DNA from: Promerops cafer
Taxonomy: Eukaryota; Chordata; Aves; Passeriformes; Nectariniidae
Assembly (NCBI GenBank): GCA_013398275.1
Contig: VZSE01002064.1
Coordinates: 321,755-385,754, forward strand
DNA length: 64,000 nt
Direction of reading: 5' to 3'
Position numbers and translations under genes: made by a program. The notes beneath the pieces were generated by a model, which saw nothing but the letters and a program-made list of their open reading frames with translations, did no database searches and had not been told where the DNA came from. Shown here one piece after another: positions 59,440 to 64,000 of this stretch (its first letter is position 1; every line of letters begins with the position of its first letter).

Positions 59440-61702
59440 CATGTTCTTCTGCCACAGAGAAGGACTTGTAAGTGACATGATGGTTGGAGGCTGGCTTGAG
59501 CACAGAGATCACAAAATGGTGATTTTCAATTCTCTGAGAAGTTAGGAAGAGGGGTCAGCAAAACTGAAAACTTGGACTTCCAGAGAGCAGACTGTGGCTT
59601 GTTTAGGAGCCTAGTTTACAGAGCTCCTTAGGAGGCAGTCCTGAAGGACAAAGGAGTCCAGGAAAGCTGGACATTCTTCATGAAGGAAATCCTAAAGGTG
59701 CAGGAGAAGGTTGCTCCCCTGTGCCAAAAGGTGAGCCAGCAGGGGAGATGACTGGCCTGGCTGAACAAAGGGATGGTAATTAAGAGAAAAAAGGAGAGCT
59801 TTTGACCTTTAGAAGAAGGGACAGACAACTCAGGAGGACTACAAGTATGTTGTGAGGCTATGCAGGGAAAAAATCAGAAGGGCCAAAGCCTAACTTGATC
59901 TGGCTACTGCCACAAAAGACATAAAAAATGTTTCCAAAAACATGTCAGCAAGAAAAGGAGGGCTAAGGAGAATCTCCATTCTTTACTGGATGTGGGGGGA
60001 AACATAGTGACAAAGGATGAGGAAAAGGTTGACGTACCTAATGTCTTCTTTGTCTCAGTTTTTAATAGCAGGCCCAGCTACTCTCTTGGTACCCAGCCCC
60101 ATGAACTGGAGAATGGGGATGGGGAGCAGAATGAAGCCCCCATAATCCAAAGGGAAATGGTTAGTGACCGCCACACTACTTAGACAAATACAAGTTATGG
60201 GGCCAGATTGGATCCACCCAAGGATACTAAGGGAGCTCATGGAAATGCCCATCAAGCCACTTGTTTCCCAGCAGTCCTGGCCAACCAGGGAGGTCCTGGT
60301 TGACTGGAAGTTAGCAAACGCAAGGCCCATTTACAAGATGTTCTGGATGAGGGATATGGGGAATTACAGGCCTGTCAGCCTGACCTCAGTGATGGGAAAT
60401 GTCATTCGTTCATGACACAGCCATCATATGTACAGGATAACCAGGAGATCAGGCCCAGTCAGGATGCATTTATGAAAGGCAGGTCCTGCTTGGCCAACCT
60501 GATCTCTTTCTATGACATGGCCACCCATCTAATGGCTGAGTGAAAAGCTGTTGTCCAGGATGTTGTCTACCTGGACTTTAGTAATGCCTTTGACACTGTT
60601 TACCACAGCATTCTCCTGAAGAAACTGCCTGCTTGTGGCTTGGACTGGTGCATGCTTTTCCAGGAAAGAAAACTGTCTGGATGGCCAGGCCCAGAGAAGG
60701 GTGGTGAATAGAGTTGCATCCAGTTGGCAGCTGGTCACAGGTGGTGTTCCCCAGGGATCAGTGTTGGGGACAGGCCTGTTGAATTTCTTTATCAATGATC
60801 TAGATGAGGGATCAAGTGCACCTCAGTCAGTTTGCAGATGACACTAAGTTGGGCAGGAGTGTTGATCTGCTGGAGGGTAAGGAGGCTCTAGAGAGGGATC
60901 TGAACAGTGTGGAATGATGGGCCGAGGCAAACTGTATGAGGAACAACAAGGTGAAATGCTGCGTCCTGCACCTGGGTCACAACAGCCCCATTGAACACTG
61001 CAGGCTTGGGAAAGAGCAGCTGGAAACCTGCCTGGTGGAAAAGGACCTGGGGGTGCTGCTTGACATCCAGCTGAACATGAGCCAGTCTGTGCCCAGGTGG
61101 CCAAGAAGGCCCACAGCATCCTGGCTTGTATCAGCAATAGTGTGGCCAGCAGGACCGTGGCAGTAATTGCCCCCTGTACTCGGCACTGGTGAGGCCACAC
61201 CTCAAATCCTGTGCTCAGTTTTGGGCCCCTCACTGCAAGAAAGACACTGAGGGGCTGGAGTGCGTCCAGAGAAGGGCAACAGAGCTGGTTCTGAAGTACA
61301 AGTCCTGTGAGAAGTGGCTGAGGGAGCTGGGGGTGTTCAGCCCAGAAGAAAGGAGGCTCAGGGCCTTAGTGCTCTCTACAGCTGCCAGAAAGGAGGGTGT
61401 AGCCAGGTGGGGGTTGGTGTCTTCTCCCAGGTAACAAGTGATAGGACAAGAGGAAATGTCCTCAAGTTGTGCCAGGGGAAGTTTACATTGGATATTAGGA
61501 AAAATTTCTCCACTGAAAGGTTTGCCAAGCATTGGAACAGGCTGCCCAGGAAATGGTGGAGCTGTCATCCCTGGGGGTAGTTAAAAGATGTGCAGATGTG
61601 GCACTTGGGGACGTGGTTTAGCGGTGGACTTGGCAGTGCTGGGTTGGCAGTTGAGCTTGATGATCTTTTCCAACTAAATAATTCTATGACTTTATGATTC
61701 TC
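59440..61702 (+). mobile_element. CR1 LINE, longest copy in the window (5'-truncated)
   Basis: About 2.26 kb that is collinear with CR1 ORF2 from before the reverse transcriptase to the 3' tail. Landmarks are GACTTCCAGAGAGCAGACTG, ACTCAGGAGGACTACAAG, CATAGTGACAAAGGATGAGG, AATTACAGGCCTGTCAGCCT (read NYRPVSLTS), GGTGTTCCCCAGGGATCAGT (GVPQGS), and the ATTCTATGACTTTATG tail at 61681. Full-length CR1 also has ORF1 and the endonuclease, which are missing here. It is a relatively young copy compared with those at 34, 36, 47 and 53 kb. The flank after it is shared with the 24-kb copy. Confidence 0.96.
60190..60900 (+). pseudogene. Decayed CR1 ORF2 reverse-transcriptase domain
   Basis: CR1 ORF2 encodes endonuclease plus reverse transcriptase, which copies the element's RNA at a nicked target. 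Recognisable blocks here are NYRPVSLTS (about 60361-60387), the first catalytic block read YLDFSNAFDTV (60568-60600, with the catalytic Asp) and the second catalytic block FADDTKL (60831-60851, with the Asp pair). These blocks lie in three different frames, so at least two frameshifts separate them, and TGA at 60541-60543 interrupts just before the first catalytic block. The element cannot make a functional enzyme, although the catalytic residues themselves survive. Confidence 0.9.
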
Positions 61703-61807
61703 ATTCTTTCCAACCAAGAAGCTGCCTACGTCAAAGGAAGAAAATATTAACAGAAAAAAGTAGTGGTAGCCCTGTAACCCACTTAATTTTGAACAAGTTA
61801 AAGGGAG
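61703..61807 (+). repeat. 105-bp CR1 3' flank duplicated at 24357-24461
   Basis: The same length as the 24-kb copy, with about three substitutions and no gap. Similarity stops after AAAGGGAG at 61807, where this locus continues AATTATCAG while the 24-kb locus continues into a CR1 tail. Confidence 0.85.
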
Positions 61808-62627
61808 AATTATCAGATGATTATCTTTATTGTCCTACGCTTACTGTGTTAAAATGGGTTGAATACAGGACTTCCATAGGAGCAGAAGTTTTCAGAGAGC
61901 TTGATGCTGCAATCCTTATTTCTGTTATAGAGAATCTACCTACAAGACACTAGCAGTGAATCAAGAAATTTGTTTCAATGAGTGTTGTTTAACATAGGAC
62001 TGATAGAGTCTGATAAAGCTTTGATTTCTCAATTATTAAACTTAACTAAAAAAGCAACTACTGTAAAACAATTGAATTTGCTAATGTTAACTCTTCTTTA
62101 ATCACATTCAGTGCTAATATGATACCAAGCCTATCTGAGTTGGAGGGCTTCCTAATATTTCTGTAAAACATAAAATACACAACATAAATTCAGCAGCATA
62201 AAAATGCTTGTTCTAATAAGAATGAACTGAATTAGGCACAACAAGGAGTAAGAAAAAGGAGTTTTTGCGGCAATATGGTAAGCATATGCTCCATCCTTTC
62301 CAAAATGCCATTGTGCAAGCTATTTGGTGGGGTAGGCTGCTGGTTAGGTGTTGATGGTCTGCAACAGATTTATTGTCTTTCAAACTTATGTCAGCTGCAG
62401 CAAAACAAAGAAGTGTGTCAGTATGTTAAATGACAAATCTTTTCCCATTTTCAAAAAATGTTTCAGCACTAGTCAAAATTTCAAGACCTCCGATATTTTT
62501 TACTTCTCAATTCATCTATTCCTCTTTAGTACTCACACATATATTTCCAGCCAGGACAGGTGCACGGTTCTGCCACATATCACTCAGTCAAAATATTCAA
62601 CATTTGGTGATAAGCCAAAGAGACTAC
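61808..62627. other. Unique non-coding sequence
   Basis: No gene or transposon recognised. Confidence 0.55.
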
Positions 62628-62672
62628 TTTTTTTTTTTTTTTTTTTTTTTTTTTNTTTTTTTTTTTTTTTTT
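62628..62672 (+). repeat. Poly(T) tract of about 45 with one N
   Basis: A T homopolymer interrupted only by an undetermined base at 62655. The true length is uncertain because such runs are hard to sequence and assemble. It could be the tail of a minus-strand retrocopy, but I recognise no retrocopy body beside it. Confidence 0.95.
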
Positions 62673-64000
62673 CTTCCAGAGGGAAGTCCATAGCTTCTTT
62701 TTGAGAGAAAATAGGAATGAAAGGGGAATCCCAGAAATTCTCCTCCCATTAGCTCTGTGCTTGGAATATTATTAACACTTTCATTTTCTCACTCCTACTC
62801 TCACCATTTGAATCTGGGTCATAACAGCATGCCTACCCTTCAGTACCCTGAGTGGGTGGTTGTTTTGGCTGGAGCTAAGGCATACTTGCTTTGTGACACA
62901 GAGTGCCCTTATGGTGACACATACCTGTCCTTTTCAGTTAGTCTTTTTTTTTTTTAATCATCTTGTTAATTATAAAAATAGACTAGAGAGAAGAATTAGT
63001 GTTATTCAGCATTCATGTTGTTTTAACAATGTGCAAACAGAAAACCTATGACATACTTTAGTCTATTCTTTTCACAAAACTGGATTATTCCCTACAGCAT
63101 CTTTTCTTTTTTTCTTACCAAATGCCTCTTCCTTAGTAAAATACTTGGATACATGCTCTAACCTCAAATACTAGAGTGCATGACTGAAGTCTCAGGTTCA
63201 GTCTCTAGTACTCAATTCTTAAGATCCAAAATGAAGGGTCTGCAGAGCTAGAATTAAGTTACAGTAGATATTAAATTCAGTTAGTGCCAGACTGCCTATG
63301 TAAAGAGACTGTCAAACCTATAAGAAATCTTGCATGAAAAGAGGGATCAAAAGAGGTATGTGAAAGAAGCCCAATCTTCAAATTTCCCTGCTAGCCGAAA
63401 AACAAACTCAAGAGCTCGTACATAAAAGGCTTAAATGACATGCAGCAGAATGGGAGTGACACCTGTAGATTTATGGCTTTCCAAGCAAGTGAGGTCTCCT
63501 ATTGACTCTGCATGTGTCTCATTGCAATGCTTCTTTCTATGCTGTTTGAGGGATGGAAAGACTCTGTGTGCAAATAATTCTGGACTTCTAGAAAAGGTGC
63601 AGAGAGGTGGGATACTATTTTTATGAACTAAAACATCTACCATTCTGAGTGTGATTCCAACAAAGATAAAGAAGAGAGATTGTTCTGCATGGTTTTGTTT
63701 TTCCAGTTATTAAATTATCATTAAATAATTGGCAAATATTCTAAAAAGCTGCTATTTTAAAAGTTCTATAAAATCAGTACCAACAACCAGTTCAAAGTAG
63801 TTCACACCTATTTGTTTTTAGCTAATGTACTGAGTAGAGGTAGATTACTTGTGTAGTTATATACAGTATTAAAACAATCCTAAAATTTTATAAATATATG
63901 TATACCGTTTGCTTTTACTATTACTGCCACAAAACAAATGCAGGATTTGCAACCTAGGTAATTTGCGAGAATTTGCAAGCTGTAGAGAGAAATAATGCAG
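62673..64000. other. Unique AT-rich sequence to the window end
   Basis: No recognised gene or transposon. A T-run lies at 62944-62956. Short frames lack recognisable content. Confidence 0.55.

Noticed and set aside
61230..61568. 112-codon minus-strand frame, with a close relative at 23881-24222
   Set aside because: Both are the antisense of the same CR1 3' region; similarity between them reflects the transposon, not a gene family.

Overview
This window looks like nuclear DNA of a bird. The evidence is CR1 LINEs of several ages, one LTR of a type common in avian genomes, AT-rich non-coding sequence, long dinucleotide and tetranucleotide repeats, and no dense array of long ORFs. I see no complete protein-coding gene, tRNA, rRNA or CRISPR array. 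The longest open frames (up to 167 codons) look like chance or simple-repeat frames. The window reads as a gene-poor intergenic region or very large introns.

Layout. 1-23.5 kb is mostly unique sequence with candidate regulatory blocks (about 1.43-1.77 kb, 17.03-17.25 kb), one splice-bounded candidate exon (8972-9073), an ancient CR1 remnant near 15.3 kb and a TATA box followed by a splice donor near 21.2 kb. 23.57-24.52 kb is a composite: an AHNAK-like coding fragment, a perfect 20-bp tandem duplication, a 5'-truncated CR1, 105 bp of CR1 3' flank and then a second CR1 tail. 24.5-31.3 kb is featureless unique sequence. 31.3-48 kb carries simple repeats, an almost G-free A/C tract, old CR1 pieces and a strong conserved-element candidate at 38.56-38.96 kb. 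48.1-50.5 kb holds a solo LTR and a CR1, both on the minus strand. 53.66 kb has an ancient CR1 reverse-transcriptase fragment. A second candidate exon, with a fibronectin-III-like peptide, lies at 55.935 kb. 59.44-61.81 kb is the longest CR1 (about 2.26 kb, reverse transcriptase decayed), carrying the same 105-bp 3' flank as the 24-kb copy. The rest is unique sequence with a poly-T tract containing one N.

Nothing here forms an operon or pathway. The main points for follow-up are the two CR1 copies sharing both a 3' portion (about 97% identical over 453 bp by eye) and a non-CR1 flank, the AHNAK-derived fragment, two splice-bounded candidate exons, and the candidate conserved non-coding blocks. 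All identities were judged by eye from knowledge of the families; no database search was run.
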